Notes under the pieces: model-generated | Databases searched by the model: none | Told to the model about the DNA's origin: nothing | Seen by the model: the letters and a program-made list of their open reading frames with translations, nothing else | Shown: positions 1 to 9,351 of the stretch, one piece after another | Layout of the letters: each line of letters starts with the position of its first letter | Numbering within the stretch: the first letter of the stretch is position 1 | NCBI RefSeq assembly: GCF_030687535.1 | Contig: NZ_CP117437.1 | Span: 5,825,501-5,889,500, forward strand | Direction: 5' to 3' | Source of the DNA: Pseudomonas sp. FP2335 | GTDB taxonomy: Bacteria > Pseudomonadota > Gammaproteobacteria > Pseudomonadales > Pseudomonadaceae | Length of the DNA: 64,000 nucleotides | Translations under genes and position numbers: made by a program

Positions 1-44
1 TCGCCGAACTGGAAGCACGATTGACGCCGCCATCTGCTGAATAA
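1..44 (+). CDS. C-terminal end of a small coiled-coil protein, probably UbiK/YqiC (partial)
   Basis: Only the last 14 codons are inside the window. They read AELEARLTPPSAE and end in TAA at 42-44. The LAELEARL heptad-like character and the position just upstream of comM fit the C-terminal coiled coil of a UbiK (YqiC) family ubiquinone-biosynthesis accessory factor, which often sits next to comM in Pseudomonas. Too little is present to prove the assignment. Confidence 0.5.
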   Translation, partial: AELEARLTPPSAE

Positions 45-55
45 ACGCGGCCCAT

Positions 56-145
56 TGTGGGAGCGGGCTTGCTCGCGAAGGCGGGGTGTCAGTCTCCGAG
101 TTTATTGACTGACCCACCGCCTTCGCGAGCAAGCCCGCTCCCACA
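56..145. repeat. REPIN (paired REP palindrome), type GTGGGAGCGGGCTTGCTCGC
   Basis: Two inverted copies of the REP unit TGTGGGAGCGGGCTTGCTCG flank a short variable centre. The whole element can fold into one long hairpin. It lies between the upstream partial gene and comM. It is one of seven such elements of almost identical length in this window. Confidence 0.9.
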
Positions 146-260
146 TTTGGCCCCGTCGCTCTCTGGATACGTTCTGTAAAACCTCCCGCCATCGATAGTT
201 TCACTCCTCGTCTACCCTTGAAAAGCCCGCAGGATGCGGCCCCCATTTCAAGGAACGAGC

Positions 261-1772
261 ATGTCCCTCGCCATCGTCCACAGTCGCGCCCAGGTCGGCG
301 TCGAAGCCCCTTCCGTCACCGTTGAAGTGCACATGGCCAATGGTCTGCCGTCCCTCACCCTGGTGGGCTTGCCCGAAACCGCGGTCAAGGAAAGCAAGGA
401 CCGCGTACGCAGTGCCATCCTCAACAGCGCGCTGCAATACCCGGCCCGGCGCATCACCCTCAACCTCGCGCCCGCCGACCTGCCCAAGGACGGCGGGCGG
501 TTTGACCTGGCGATTGCCCTGGGAATCCTCGCGGCCAGCGTGCAGGTGCCGGCGTTGATGCTCGATGAGGTCGAATGCCTGGGTGAACTGGCCTTGTCGG
601 GCGCCGTGCGGGCGGTCAAGGGCGTGTTGCCGGCGGCATTGGCCGCGCGCAAGGCTGGACGCACCGTGATAGTGCCGCGGGCCAATGCCGAGGAAGCCTG
701 CCTGGCGTCGGGGCTGAAGGTGATTGCAGTGGATCATTTGCTGCAAGTGGTGGCCCATCTGAACGGGCACCAGCCCATTGAGCCCTACAAGTCCGATGGT
801 TTGTTGTACCTGAACCGACCTTACCCGGACCTGAGCGAGGTACAGGGCCAACTCGCCGCCAAGCGCGCCTTGCTGATCGCCGCCGCCGGCGCGCACAACC
901 TGTTGTTCAGCGGCCCGCCGGGCACCGGCAAGACCCTGCTTGCCAGCCGCTTGCCGGGCCTGTTGCCGCCGCTGAGTGAGCAGGAAGCCCTGGAGGTCGC
1001 CGCGATTCAATCGGTGGTCAGCCTGGAGCCGTTGAACCATTGGCCCCACCGGCCGTTCCGCCAGCCGCACCATTCGGCATCAGGGCCGGCGTTGGTCGGC
1101 GGCGGGTCGAAACCGCAGCCAGGGGAAATCACCCTGGCGCACCACGGCGTGTTGTTCCTGGATGAATTGCCGGAGTTCGACCGCAAGGTCCTGGAGGTAC
1201 TGCGCGAGCCCCTGGAGTCAGGGCATATCGTCATCTCCCGCGCCCGCGACCGGGTGAGTTTCCCGGCGCGCTTTCAACTGGTGGCCGCGATGAACCCCTG
1301 CCCCTGCGGCTACCTGGGCGATGCCAGCGGACGCTGTCGCTGCACGCCGGAACAGATCCAGCGCTATCGCAACAAACTCTCCGGCCCGCTGCTGGACCGC
1401 ATCGACCTGCACCTGACCGTTGCCCGGGAAGCCACCGCATTGAACCCCACGCCGCAAAGTGGCGACAACACGGCCACCGCCTCGGCGCAGGTTGCCCAGG
1501 CGCGGGAGCGCCAACACAACCGCCAGCGCTGCGCCAACGCCTTCCTGGATTTGCCCGGGCTGCGCCGGCACTGCGCGCTGTCCAAGCCGGATGAAGCGTG
1601 GCTGGAAAGCGCGTGCGAGCGTTTGACCCTATCCCTCAGGGCCGCCCATCGGCTGTTGAAAGTCGCCCGCACCCTGGCGGACCTGGAGTGTGTGGACACC
1701 ATCACCCGCCCGCACCTGGCCGAAGCGCTGCAATACCGGCCAGTCGCCTGCGGCCAGGCCGATCAACGGTAG
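261..1772 (+). CDS. comM: ComM/YifB-family Mg-chelatase-like AAA+ ATPase
   Basis: The protein has 503 aa. The start is the ATG at 261, preceded by AAGGAACG; an in-frame ATG 27 bp upstream has no such site. An N-terminal ChlI-like domain (residues about 20-150) is followed by an AAA+ module with Walker A GPPGTGKT near residue 217, the Walker B segment [10 protein letters not shown], and a cysteine-rich [10 protein letters not shown] segment. A C-terminal Mg-chelatase domain closes it. In naturally competent bacteria ComM is a helicase promoting branch migration of incoming ssDNA during homologous recombination; in Pseudomonas its role is inferred. The stop codon overlaps the 3' end of the convergent glyA gene by 10 bp. 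Confidence 0.95.
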   Translation: MSLAIVHSRAQVGVEAPSVTVEVHMANGLPSLTLVGLPETAVKESKDRVRSAILNSALQYPARRITLNLAPADLPKDGGRFDLAIALGILAASVQVPALMLDEVECLGELALSGAVRAVKGVLPAALAARKAGRTVIVPRANAEEACLASGLKVIAVDHLLQVVAHLNGHQPIEPYKSDGLLYLNRPYPDLSEVQGQLAAKRALLIAAAGAHNLLFSGPPGTGKTLLASRLPGLLPPLSEQEALEVAAIQSVVSLEPLNHWPHRPFRQPHHSASGPALVGGGSKPQPGEITLAHHGVLFLDELPEFDRKVLEVLREPLESGHIVISRARDRVSFPARFQLVAAMNPCPCGYLGDASGRCRCTPEQIQRYRNKLSGPLLDRIDLHLTVAREATALNPTPQSGDNTATASAQVAQARERQHNRQRCANAFLDLPGLRRHCALSKPDEAWLESACERLTLSLRAAHRLLKVARTLADLECVDTITRPHLAEALQYRPVACGQADQR

Positions 1773-3028
1773 ACCGGGTGACGCCGGCACAGCGCAATCA
1801 CCTGTTCGCGCACATGATGGGCGACTCTATCGCTGTCATCGCGCTCCATTGCGTCAAGTACGTCGCACAGCCAGCCGGCCAACTGCTCGCATTCGAATAC
1901 GCCGAAACCACGGGTGGTGACGGCCGGCGTGCCAATGCGCAGGCCCGAGGTCACAAACGGCGAACGTGGATCGTTGGGCACCGAGTTCTTGTTGGCGGTG
2001 ATGTAGGCGTTGCTCAAGGCCGCGTCGGCTTCCTTGCCGGTGTAAGGCCGGTCGGACAAGTCGATCAGCATCATGTGGTTATCGGTGCCGCCCGAGACGA
2101 TCTTGTACCCGCGCTGCTGCAACACCGTAGCCATGGCCCGGGCATTGGTCACCACCTGGGCCTGGTAGGTCTTGAACTCAGGCGTCAGCGCTTCCTTGAA
2201 CGCGACCGCCTTGGCCGCGATCTGGTGCATCAACGGCCCCCCCTGAACCCCCGGGAACACCGCCGAGTCGAGCTTCTTGTAAAACGCTTCGTCTTGCCCC
2301 TTGGACAGAATCAGGCCGCCCCGAGGACCGCGCAGCGTCTTGTGCGTGGTGCTGGTGACCACATGGGCATGGGGCAATGGGTCCGGGTATTCACCGGCGG
2401 CGACCAGCCCGGCGACGTGCGCCATGTCGACCCAGAAAATCGCCCCGACCTTGTCGGCAATTTCGCGCATACGCGCCCAGTCCTTGTATCGCGAGTAGGC
2501 CGAGAAACCACCGATCAACATCTTCGGCCGTGTTTCCAAGGCAATGCGCTCCATCTCGTCGTAGTCGAGCAGGCCTGTCTTTGGATCGAGGCCATACGGC
2601 ACGATCTTGTAATGACGGCCGGAAAAGTTCGACGGGTTACCGTGGGTCAGGTGACCCCCCTGGGCCAGGTTCATGCCCATCACCGTGTCGCCGGGGTTGA
2701 TCAGCGCCAAGAATACGGCGGCGTTCGCCTGGGCACCGGCATGGGGCTGCACGTTGGCGTAGTCGCAATCGAACAGCGTCTTGACCCGCTCGATGGCCAG
2801 CCGCTCGGCCACGTCGACGTATTCACAGCCGCTGTAATAACGCTTGCCCGGGTACCCCTCGGCGTACTTGTTGGTCAGCACCGTGCTCTGGATTTGCATC
2901 ACCAGGGGGCTTGCATAGTTTTCGGAAGCGATCAGCTCGACATGGTCTTCCTGGCGATGTTCTTCGTTATGAATCGCCTCGCACAGCTGAGGGTCGAAAG
3001 CTTTAAGGGTCAACGTTGAGTCGTACAT
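1763..3028 (-). CDS. glyA: Serine hydroxymethyltransferase, canonical active site
   Basis: The protein has 421 aa, the usual length for the family. It interconverts serine and glycine with tetrahydrofolate. The main catalytic landmarks are present: ELIASEN near 31, [13 protein letters not shown] (Tyr55), GGHLTHG near 125, VDMAHVAG (Asp201, His204), and [13 protein letters not shown] with the PLP Schiff-base Lys at 230. The start chosen is MYDSTLTLK, because the 19 upstream codons are not family-like. It is the last gene of the minus-strand run serC-like, benE-like, yggS-like, argD-like, glyA, lying 25 bp after the aminotransferase. Its position suggests it supplies glycine, serine or one-carbon units to the pathway rather than serving as the only housekeeping GlyA. 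Confidence 0.93.
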   Translation of the reverse strand: MYDSTLTLKAFDPQLCEAIHNEEHRQEDHVELIASENYASPLVMQIQSTVLTNKYAEGYPGKRYYSGCEYVDVAERLAIERVKTLFDCDYANVQPHAGAQANAAVFLALINPGDTVMGMNLAQGGHLTHGNPSNFSGRHYKIVPYGLDPKTGLLDYDEMERIALETRPKMLIGGFSAYSRYKDWARMREIADKVGAIFWVDMAHVAGLVAAGEYPDPLPHAHVVTSTTHKTLRGPRGGLILSKGQDEAFYKKLDSAVFPGVQGGPLMHQIAAKAVAFKEALTPEFKTYQAQVVTNARAMATVLQQRGYKIVSGGTDNHMMLIDLSDRPYTGKEADAALSNAYITANKNSVPNDPRSPFVTSGLRIGTPAVTTRGFGVFECEQLAGWLCDVLDAMERDDSDRVAHHVREQVIALCRRHPVYR

Positions 3029-3053
3029 GGTGAAGAGGTCCTTGAGTGAAAAG

Positions 3054-4235
3054 TCAGGCGCTGTGGGCCAGGAGTCGAGTGACACGCTCGGCGATGTCGT
3101 CGATCTGCGCGTCGTCGCAGATCAGCGGCGGCAGCAGGCGGATAGTGGTGCCCCGCGTCACGGTGATCAGCAGGTGTTGTTCGTCACGCGCGCGTCCCAC
3201 CAGTTCGGCGCATGGGCGATTCAGTTCGATGCCGACCATCAAGCCCAGGCCGCGAATCGACACCACTTCCGGGTGATTGCCCAACGCCTCCTGCAACGTG
3301 GCCAACAGGCGCCGCCCCGAGACGGCCGCACGCAGCGGGATCTGGTCCCGCGCCATGATGTCGACCACCGTGCACCCGACCCGGCAGGCCAGCGGGTTGC
3401 CGCCAAACGTGGAGGCATGGTGGCCGGGCGAAAACAACTCGGCGGCCTTGCCCCGCGCCAGGCAGGCGCCAATGGGAAAGCCATTGCCCAGCGCCTTGGC
3501 CAGGGTGATCACATCCGGTACGACCTGCGCGTGCTGGAAGCCGAACCAGGCACCTGTGCGGCCCATGCCGGTCTGCACTTCATCGACCATCATCAGCCAG
3601 TCATGGGCATCGCATAGTTCTCGCAGGGCATGCAGGTACTCGCGGGACGCCGGGTGTACACCGCCCTCGCCCTGCACCGGCTCGACCAGCACCGCGACGA
3701 TGTCGGGATACTGCTCGGCCACTGCGCGAATGGCGTCGATGTCGTTGTAGGGCACGCGGATAAAACCTGGCATCAACGGTTCGAAGCCGCGCTGCACCGC
3801 AGGGTTGCCGGTCGCGGCCAACGTGGCGAGGGTGCGCCCGTGAAAGCTGTTTTCCATCACCACGATCTGTGGCTGCGCGACCTGCCGGGCGTTGCCGTGC
3901 AAGCGCGCCAGCTTCAGCGCGGCTTCGTTGGCTTCCGCACCGGAGTTGCAGAAAAAGGCGCGCTGCATGCCGGACAAACCGCACAAACGTTCGCCCAACC
4001 GCGCCTGCCACTCGATCTGGAACATGTTGGTGGTATGCAGCAACTGGCCGGCCTGCTCGGCAATGGCCGCGGCGATCTCCGGGTTGGCGTGACCCAGGCT
4101 GGTCACCGCGACGCCCGCAATGGCGTCCAGGTATTGGACGCCCTGGGTATCCCAAAGATAGGGTCCCTCGCCCCGGGTAAACGCGACCGGTTGGCGGGCA
4201 TAGGTGTGCATGAGGTACGCGGGTGCAGAAGACAT
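3054..4235 (-). CDS. Class-III aminotransferase of the acetylornithine (ArgD) family
   Basis: The protein has 393 aa. The start at 4235 has AAGGAA 8 nt upstream. Fold-type I PLP aminotransferase features are clear: NSGAEANE at 97-104, SFHGRT near 130, [12 protein letters not shown] with the PLP-ring Asp218, and [12 protein letters not shown] with the Schiff-base Lys247. Family members use glutamate or 2-oxoglutarate with omega-amino substrates such as acetylornithine. The setting, between a PLP-carrier homologue and an SHMT, points to a specialised substrate rather than arginine synthesis. The true substrate cannot be read from the sequence. Confidence 0.85.
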   Translation of the reverse strand: MSSAPAYLMHTYARQPVAFTRGEGPYLWDTQGVQYLDAIAGVAVTSLGHANPEIAAAIAEQAGQLLHTTNMFQIEWQARLGERLCGLSGMQRAFFCNSGAEANEAALKLARLHGNARQVAQPQIVVMENSFHGRTLATLAATGNPAVQRGFEPLMPGFIRVPYNDIDAIRAVAEQYPDIVAVLVEPVQGEGGVHPASREYLHALRELCDAHDWLMMVDEVQTGMGRTGAWFGFQHAQVVPDVITLAKALGNGFPIGACLARGKAAELFSPGHHASTFGGNPLACRVGCTVVDIMARDQIPLRAAVSGRRLLATLQEALGNHPEVVSIRGLGLMVGIELNRPCAELVGRARDEQHLLITVTRGTTIRLLPPLICDDAQIDDIAERVTRLLAHSA

Positions 4236-4288
4236 CACAGGGTTTCCTTGCAAGTCACTCGATACGTAGGTTGTTCAAGGCCGGTCGA

Positions 4289-5092
4289 TCAGGCGTCCGC
4301 TGTCGGCCAGTAGTAGGCGTCCGGCATGGCGCGGGCGCCGAAAATGGCCTGGCCGACGCGCACGACGGTGGCGCCTTCTTCAATCGCAATTTCAAAGTCG
4401 CCGGACATGCCCATCGACAACTCGCCCAGGCCGATACCCGCCGGGGCGCTGTCACGCAGGCGTTCGCGCAGTTCACGCAGACGTACAAAGCACGGGCGCA
4501 CGCGGACCACATCGGCGGAAAACAGCGCCAGGGTCATCAAGCCGCGAACCCGCAGCGCGGAAAACGCCGGCAGGGCCTGTAGAAAATCCGCCACGGCATC
4601 CGGCGCCAGCCCGTACTTGCTGGCCTCGCCGGAGGTGTTGACCTGGACAAACACATCCAGCTGGCGCCCCTCGATCTGCAAGCGACGGTCCAGCGCCTCG
4701 GCCACCCGCAGGCTGTCCAGCGCCTGGAACTCACTGGCAAAGCGCGCGACCTGCTTGGCCTTGTTGGTTTGCAGATGACCGATCACCGACCATTGCAGGT
4801 CGGTCAGGTCGGCCATTGCCTCCCATTTGCGCTGCGCTTCCTGCACCTTGTTTTCCCCCAGCAACCGGCAACCGGCGGCGTAGGCCAGGCGCAGATGCGC
4901 TTCATCAAAGGTCTTGCTCACCGGCAGCAGGCGCACGCTCGCCGGATCGCGCCCGACCCGTGCACAGGCGTCGTTGATCCGCTGCTGCACCGCCGCCAGG
5001 TTGCGGCGGAAATCCTCCACGCTGGTGGCCTGCGGATAGCGGCCGTGACCTGAGTGCAGGGTGCCGAGGTCTTGCGGTTGGGCGATTGTCAC
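4289..5092 (-). CDS. YggS/PLPBP-family pyridoxal-phosphate homeostasis protein (paralogue)
   Basis: The predicted protein has 267 aa from a GTG start at 5092. That start overlaps the stop of the transporter gene (GTGA, 4-bp overlap), which implies translational coupling. The PLP-binding LLPVSKTFD (Lys60), the GENKVQEA and [13 protein letters not shown] segments and the C-terminal [13 protein letters not shown] and [10 protein letters not shown] blocks are diagnostic of the alanine-racemase-N-like YggS barrel. It is about 35 residues longer at the N-terminus than typical YggS. YggS proteins carry PLP and buffer its supply but have no known enzymatic reaction. Here the gene sits among four PLP-type genes, so it may serve the pathway. 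Confidence 0.88.
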   Translation of the reverse strand: MTIAQPQDLGTLHSGHGRYPQATSVEDFRRNLAAVQQRINDACARVGRDPASVRLLPVSKTFDEAHLRLAYAAGCRLLGENKVQEAQRKWEAMADLTDLQWSVIGHLQTNKAKQVARFASEFQALDSLRVAEALDRRLQIEGRQLDVFVQVNTSGEASKYGLAPDAVADFLQALPAFSALRVRGLMTLALFSADVVRVRPCFVRLRELRERLRDSAPAGIGLGELSMGMSGDFEIAIEEGATVVRVGQAIFGARAMPDAYYWPTADA

Positions 5093-6330
5093 TGGGTCGC
5101 CTCCTTGACGGTCACGTCGGTCTCGGCCACTTGTGCCTTGCGCCGTGGCAGGCGGCCGTTGAGCACGGCGTACGCGGTCAGCCCGATCAATAGCCCCCAG
5201 AACGCGCCACCGATGCCCAGCAGGGTGATGTTGGCGGCGCACGCCAGGAAGGTAATCAACGAGGCCTCGCGGGATTTGACGTCCGCCATGGCGCTGGCCA
5301 GGCTCCCGCCGATGGTGCCGAGCAGCGCCAAGCCGGCCAGCGTCGTGATGAAGGTGGCCGGGAACGCCATGAACACAGCGGCCAGCGTCACCCCAAACAC
5401 ACCGATGAGGATGTAGAACACGCCCGCCGCTACCCCGGCGACCCAACGCTTGGACGGGTCTTCCGACGCTTCCTTGCCGGTGCAGATCGCTGCAGTGATC
5501 GCCGCCACGTTGAACGCATGGGAGCCAAACGGAGCCATGAGCAGCGAGCCCAGCCCGGTCACGGTCAGGATCGGGTTGGCGCTGGTCTTGAAGCCATCGT
5601 TGCGCAGCACCAGCATGCCCGGCATGTACTGGCCCGTCAGCGTGATCAGAAACAGCGGCAGCGCCACGCTGAGCAGCGCATTCAGCGAAAACTCGGGCGC
5701 GGTGAACACCGGCGCGGCCAATTGCAGCGACAACCCGGACAGGTCCACGCGGTTCTGCGTCAACAGAAACACCAACCCCAGCACCAGGATGCCGACTACG
5801 GCGTAACGGGCGGTAAAGCGTTTGAGCACGATGTAGGCGACGATCAGCAACCCCACCAGCACCGGGTCCAGGCTCATGCCACCAAACGCACCGATACCGA
5901 ATTGCAGCAGGATCCCGGCGAGCAACGCCGCGGCAACGCCTGGCGGAATCAGCCGGATGACTTTTTCAAAGCAGCCCGACAACCCCAGCAATACGAAGGC
6001 GACCGCGGAAATAATGTATGCGCCGACCGCCTCCGCGTAGGGCGTGGTAGACAACGCCACCACCAGGAACGCCGCGGCGGGCGTCGACCAGGCGGTGATG
6101 ATTGGCTCGCGGCTGACCCAACTGAGAAACAGCCCGGTCACGCCGACGCCAATCGACACCGACCACACCCACGATGCCGTCAGCTCCGGACTGAGCCCGG
6201 CGACCCTGGCCGCCTGGAACACCAGGATAAAGGTCCCGCCATAGTTGACGATCACCGAGATTAGTCCGGCGATCACGGGATGAAACAGGTCGCGCAAGCG
6301 CAGCGATGACGGTGATCTCAGAGAAGACAT
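5089..6330 (-). CDS. BenE-family benzoate/H+ symporter-like membrane transporter
   Basis: The protein has 413 aa and is almost entirely hydrophobic, with about 11-12 predicted membrane segments. Typical BenE stretches are visible: VNYGGTFILVFQAA, EPIITAWSTPAAAFL and GSHAFNVAAITAAICTG. Start at 6330, with AGGA upstream. Characterised members import benzoate with protons, but there are no benzoate-degradation genes nearby. It lies between the SerC-like and YggS-like genes on the minus strand. I infer it moves a pathway substrate or product, probably a small carboxylate; specificity is unknown. Confidence 0.85.
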   Translation of the reverse strand: MSSLRSPSSLRLRDLFHPVIAGLISVIVNYGGTFILVFQAARVAGLSPELTASWVWSVSIGVGVTGLFLSWVSREPIITAWSTPAAAFLVVALSTTPYAEAVGAYIISAVAFVLLGLSGCFEKVIRLIPPGVAAALLAGILLQFGIGAFGGMSLDPVLVGLLIVAYIVLKRFTARYAVVGILVLGLVFLLTQNRVDLSGLSLQLAAPVFTAPEFSLNALLSVALPLFLITLTGQYMPGMLVLRNDGFKTSANPILTVTGLGSLLMAPFGSHAFNVAAITAAICTGKEASEDPSKRWVAGVAAGVFYILIGVFGVTLAAVFMAFPATFITTLAGLALLGTIGGSLASAMADVKSREASLITFLACAANITLLGIGGAFWGLLIGLTAYAVLNGRLPRRKAQVAETDVTVKEATQ

Positions 6331-6430
6331 GACGGATTTGCTCCTGACAGAACGAGGTTTCGGGCCCCGCGAGGTGGATAATTTTTAACCCTGAAATGGC
6401 TGGTTTTGCCCCGACACTTGCGCCAGGTTG

Positions 6431-6450
6431 ACCAGACCACTTGGCAGACC
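6431..6450. promoter_or_regulatory. Candidate MocR-operator-like motif downstream of the serC-like gene
   Basis: The sequence ACCAGACCACTTGGCAGACC contains AGACCACTT followed by a second CAGACC. AGACCACTT also occurs in the glyA-like/MFS intergenic region, and AGACCA overlaps the MocR gene start. It lies 9 bp past the serC-like stop, in the 128-bp gap before the transporter gene. It could serve an internal promoter. No experiment supports it. Confidence 0.35.
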
Positions 6451-6458
6451 GCCCGGGT

Positions 6459-7541
6459 TCAGCCGTGCACGCGGGCAAAACCCTGCATGAAGTCGCCCAG
6501 CGCCGCGACGGAATCGAGCGTGACCGCGTTGTAGAGGCTGGCGCGCAATCCGCCGACCGAGGCGTGCCCCTTGAGCCCGTAGAGGCCGGCCTGTTCGGCG
6601 CGCTGCACAAAGGTCTTTTCCAGCGCGGTATCGGCCAGCCGGAACGGCACGTTGTTGATCGAACGAAACGGCACTTGCACGCTGTTGCGATAAAACCCGT
6701 CGCTGTTATCGAGCACGCCATAGAGCAGCTCGGCCTTGGCCTGGTTGAGCCGGTGCAGGGCCTCGACGCCGCCGCTGCGCTTGATCCATTGGAGCGTCAG
6801 GTGGGTGAGATACCAGGGGAAGGTCGCCGGCGTGTTGAGCATCGACTGCGCGTCGGCGATGCGCGCATAGCTGAGAATGTCGGGGGTGAACGCCTGGGCG
6901 GCATCCAGCAGCGCCGGGTCGACAATCACCACCGTCAGCCCGGCAATGCCCATGTTTTTTTGCGCGGCGGCATAGATCAAGCCGTGCCGGGCCACGTCGA
7001 TCGGCTTGGAAAGCAGGCTTGAGCAGGCGTCGCATACCAGCGGCACAGTGCTGTCGGGCACATCGGCAAATTGCACGCCGTGCACGGTTTCGTTCTCGGT
7101 GTAGTGCAGGTAGGCGGCGTCCGGGTTGAGGTTCCAGCCCGCCACGGCGGGGACGCGATCAAACCCGTCGGCCTTGGCGCTGGCGGCGATACGCACGTCG
7201 CAGTAACGCTGGGCAGCCTCGATGGCCTTGCCCGACCAGAGACCGGTATGCAGGTAGTCCGCGCTGCGTTTGTCGCCCAACAGGTTCATCGGCACCTGGG
7301 CAAATTGCAGCGAAGCACCGCCTTGCAGGAACAGCACCTTGTACGCGGCGGGCACCTGCAACAGCTCCCGCAGGTCCTGTTCGGCCTGGTGGGCGACTTC
7401 CATGAAGATCCCGCTGCGGTGGCTGATTTCCATCACCGACATGCCCGTGCCCGCAAAGTCGAAAAATTCCTCATGGGCTTGGCGCAGCACTTCCATGGGC
7501 AATGCCGCAGGGCCCGCGCTGAAATTGTGTGACCTGGCCAT
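6459..7541 (-). CDS. SerC-family aminotransferase paralogue with altered phosphate pocket
   Basis: The protein has 360 aa. The ATG at 7541 has AGGGAG upstream. It is homologous to phosphoserine aminotransferase along its full length: FSAGPAALP at the N-terminus, EISHRS with His41-Arg42, the Schiff-base lysine in AAAQKNMG (Lys195), and LRASLYNA with the carboxylate Arg333. The C-terminal phosphate-binding pair, His-Arg in housekeeping SerC (GHRSVGG), is His326-Ala327 here (GHASVGG). Losing that arginine suggests a substrate other than phosphoserine. It is first in the minus-strand operon and divergent from the MocR regulator. Confidence 0.88.
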   Translation of the reverse strand: MARSHNFSAGPAALPMEVLRQAHEEFFDFAGTGMSVMEISHRSGIFMEVAHQAEQDLRELLQVPAAYKVLFLQGGASLQFAQVPMNLLGDKRSADYLHTGLWSGKAIEAAQRYCDVRIAASAKADGFDRVPAVAGWNLNPDAAYLHYTENETVHGVQFADVPDSTVPLVCDACSSLLSKPIDVARHGLIYAAAQKNMGIAGLTVVIVDPALLDAAQAFTPDILSYARIADAQSMLNTPATFPWYLTHLTLQWIKRSGGVEALHRLNQAKAELLYGVLDNSDGFYRNSVQVPFRSINNVPFRLADTALEKTFVQRAEQAGLYGLKGHASVGGLRASLYNAVTLDSVAALGDFMQGFARVHG

Positions 7542-7615
7542 AATTGACGACTCCCTGTCGAAGCATGCACGCAGCATCTGGATTGGCCGCCGATGAAGGC
7601 GGTGGCAGGGTTTGA

Positions 7616-7650
7616 AGTCTACGGATAGACTGGCCTGCCGCTACAGGCCA
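7616..7650. promoter_or_regulatory. Two adjacent palindromes between serC-like and mocR (candidate operator)
   Basis: In the 133-bp divergent intergenic region, AGTCTA-CGGA-TAGACT (7616-7631) is a perfect 6-bp-arm inverted repeat. It is followed immediately by TGGCCTG-CCGCTA-CAGGCCA (7631-7650) with 7-bp arms. A further AGACCA overlaps the MocR start at 7668-7673. MocR-type regulators commonly bind repeats between their own gene and a divergent target, so this is the best operator candidate for the operon. Confidence 0.5.
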
Positions 7651-7674
7651 ATTCACGGAAGTTAGGCAGACCAC

Positions 7675-9174
7675 ATGGCAAAAACGTTCGAGTTGGAGAC
7701 GCTGCAGATGCGGCTCAAGGATGCTGAATTCCAACTGCTGGACCTGCACCAGCGCATTCAACGCGCCTTGCGCGCCCTGATCCTGGAAGGCGCACTCGCC
7801 CCCGGCCTCAAGCTGCCGGCGACGCGGGTGTTGGCCAAGTCATTGGGGATCGCCCGCGACACCGTGGAAAACGCCTACGTGCAGTTGCACCGCGACGGTT
7901 TCATCGTGCGCCGCGAAGGTTCCGGCAGCTATGTGTGCGACGCCATCGGCACCGACTTGCGCGGCGCCTCGCGCCGACGCATCAAGGCTCAGGAAGTCAA
8001 AAGCAACCAGGCCACACCCGGCGCCGGCTTGAGCCAGCGCGGGCGGATGATCCTCGACAGCGGCGGCGTCACCGATCAACAGGTGATCAAGGCGTTCGCC
8101 ACCGGCCTGCCGGAAACCCGCACCTTCCCCACCGACGTGTGGGAGCGCCTGCAACGCCAGGTGATGAAGGACTATCGCAGCCATGTGCTGTTGCACGGCG
8201 ACCCCCAAGGCGCCGAGCCGCTGCGCAAGGCCATCGCCACCTACCTGAACCTCGAACGTGGCGCCAAATGCTCGCCGGACCAGGTGCTGGTGCTGAGCAG
8301 TACCCGCCAGGCGCTGTTCCTGTGCGCCCAGTTGCTGGCAGACGTGGGCAAACCGATCCTGCTGGAAAATCCGGGCTACTACGGCGCCAAGAAGGCCTTT
8401 GAAACCGCCGAGACCAAGGTGCTGCCCATCGATGTCGATGAGCATGGCATTCGCACCGACCTGCTGTACGCCGACCGCAGCGGCGCCCACTGCGTGTACG
8501 TCACGCCTTCGCACCAATACCCGACCGGCGCCACGCTGACCCTGGAACGCCGCCTCGAACTGATCAACTGGGCCGCGGAAAAAGGCAAATGGCTGATCGA
8601 AGATGACTACGACAGCGAGTTTCACTACGACGGCAAACCCACCGCCTGCGTGCAGGGCCTGGACAAGTACCAGCGCACGCTTTACATCGGCACCTTCAGC
8701 AAGACCCTCTACCCCGGCCTGCGCATGGGCTACATGGTGCTGCCGCGCGAGCTGGTCAAGGCCTTCACCTACGCCCGCAGCATGATGGACGGCCACACGC
8801 CGCAGATCCTGCAACTGACCCTGGCGCGCTTTATGGAAGACGGTCACTACAACGCCCACGTGCGCGCCATGCGCAAGCTCTACGCCGGGCGCCAGTCGAT
8901 CATGCTGGACGCGATCGGCAAGCACTTGGCCGGGGTGGTAACGGCCTGGCGCCCGCAGGGTGGCTTGCAGATCCCGTGTCTGCTGCATGAAGGCTGGTCG
9001 GAAGAGAAAACCATCCGCCAGGCCGCCAGTGCCGGTGTGCAGTTGTCCGGCCTCAGCCGACTGTATGCGGGCGAGGAAAAGAAGCAGGGCTGGCTGCTCG
9101 GCTATTCGTCCCTGACCGCCTACGAGATCGAAGCCGCCATGCTGCGCCTGGCGAATGCGCTGAAAACCCGCTAG
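7675..9174 (+). CDS. MocR/PdxR-type transcriptional regulator (GntR HTH + aminotransferase domain)
   Basis: The protein has 499 aa. Residues about 22-90 form a GntR winged helix (LKLPATRVLAKSLGIARDTVENAY). After a linker, residues about 150-499 form a fold-type I aminotransferase-like sensor domain with YVTPSHQYPTG, IEDDYDSEFHY and the PLP lysine in TFSKTLYPGLR (Lys343). MocR proteins sense PLP or a PLP-amine adduct and regulate divergent genes. This one is divergent from the serC-like operon and convergent with the second SHMT gene, so it is the likely local regulator. The 3' end overlaps the small ORF on the other strand by 4 bp. Confidence 0.93.
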   Translation: MAKTFELETLQMRLKDAEFQLLDLHQRIQRALRALILEGALAPGLKLPATRVLAKSLGIARDTVENAYVQLHRDGFIVRREGSGSYVCDAIGTDLRGASRRRIKAQEVKSNQATPGAGLSQRGRMILDSGGVTDQQVIKAFATGLPETRTFPTDVWERLQRQVMKDYRSHVLLHGDPQGAEPLRKAIATYLNLERGAKCSPDQVLVLSSTRQALFLCAQLLADVGKPILLENPGYYGAKKAFETAETKVLPIDVDEHGIRTDLLYADRSGAHCVYVTPSHQYPTGATLTLERRLELINWAAEKGKWLIEDDYDSEFHYDGKPTACVQGLDKYQRTLYIGTFSKTLYPGLRMGYMVLPRELVKAFTYARSMMDGHTPQILQLTLARFMEDGHYNAHVRAMRKLYAGRQSIMLDAIGKHLAGVVTAWRPQGGLQIPCLLHEGWSEEKTIRQAASAGVQLSGLSRLYAGEEKKQGWLLGYSSLTAYEIEAAMLRLANALKTR

Positions 9175-9317
9175 TGACCCAGGGCGTAGTTCATCAACAG
9201 GCGCTGCGCCTGGGCATACATCCGCGCGCGCCGCAGCTTGTTGGCGCACGCTGTCGCGGCGGTCTGCGCTGGCGTGCGCAGGGTTTTGTGACGGTAGCGA
9301 TGAGCGATGTCCGGCAT
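9171..9317 (-). CDS. Small basic hypothetical protein, 48 aa
   Basis: The reading frame runs from an ATG at 9317 with AAGGACC upstream to a TAG at 9171-9173, which overlaps the mocR stop. The product starts MPDIAHRYRHKTLRT and is rich in Arg, Lys, Ala and Gln, with no membrane segment and no cysteine pair. It starts 34 bp after the second SHMT stop on the same strand, so it is probably cotranscribed. I do not recognise the family. The ribosome-binding site, spacing and tight packing support a real gene. Confidence 0.55.
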   Translation of the reverse strand: MPDIAHRYRHKTLRTPAQTAATACANKLRRARMYAQAQRLLMNYALGH

Positions 9318-9351
9318 GGCAGGTCCTTCTTCTGGCAAATGGCGGGAGGCG

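Noticed and set aside
56-145. Inverted repeats read as CRISPR or transposon ends
   Set aside because: Single inverted pairs dispersed over the window with no spacer array, no direct target-site duplication visible and no transposase; they match REPINs.
7840-9249. 469-codon open frame antisense to mocR
   Set aside because: Entirely overlaps the MocR coding region and has the Gln/Gly/Val-rich look of a reverse-frame artefact.
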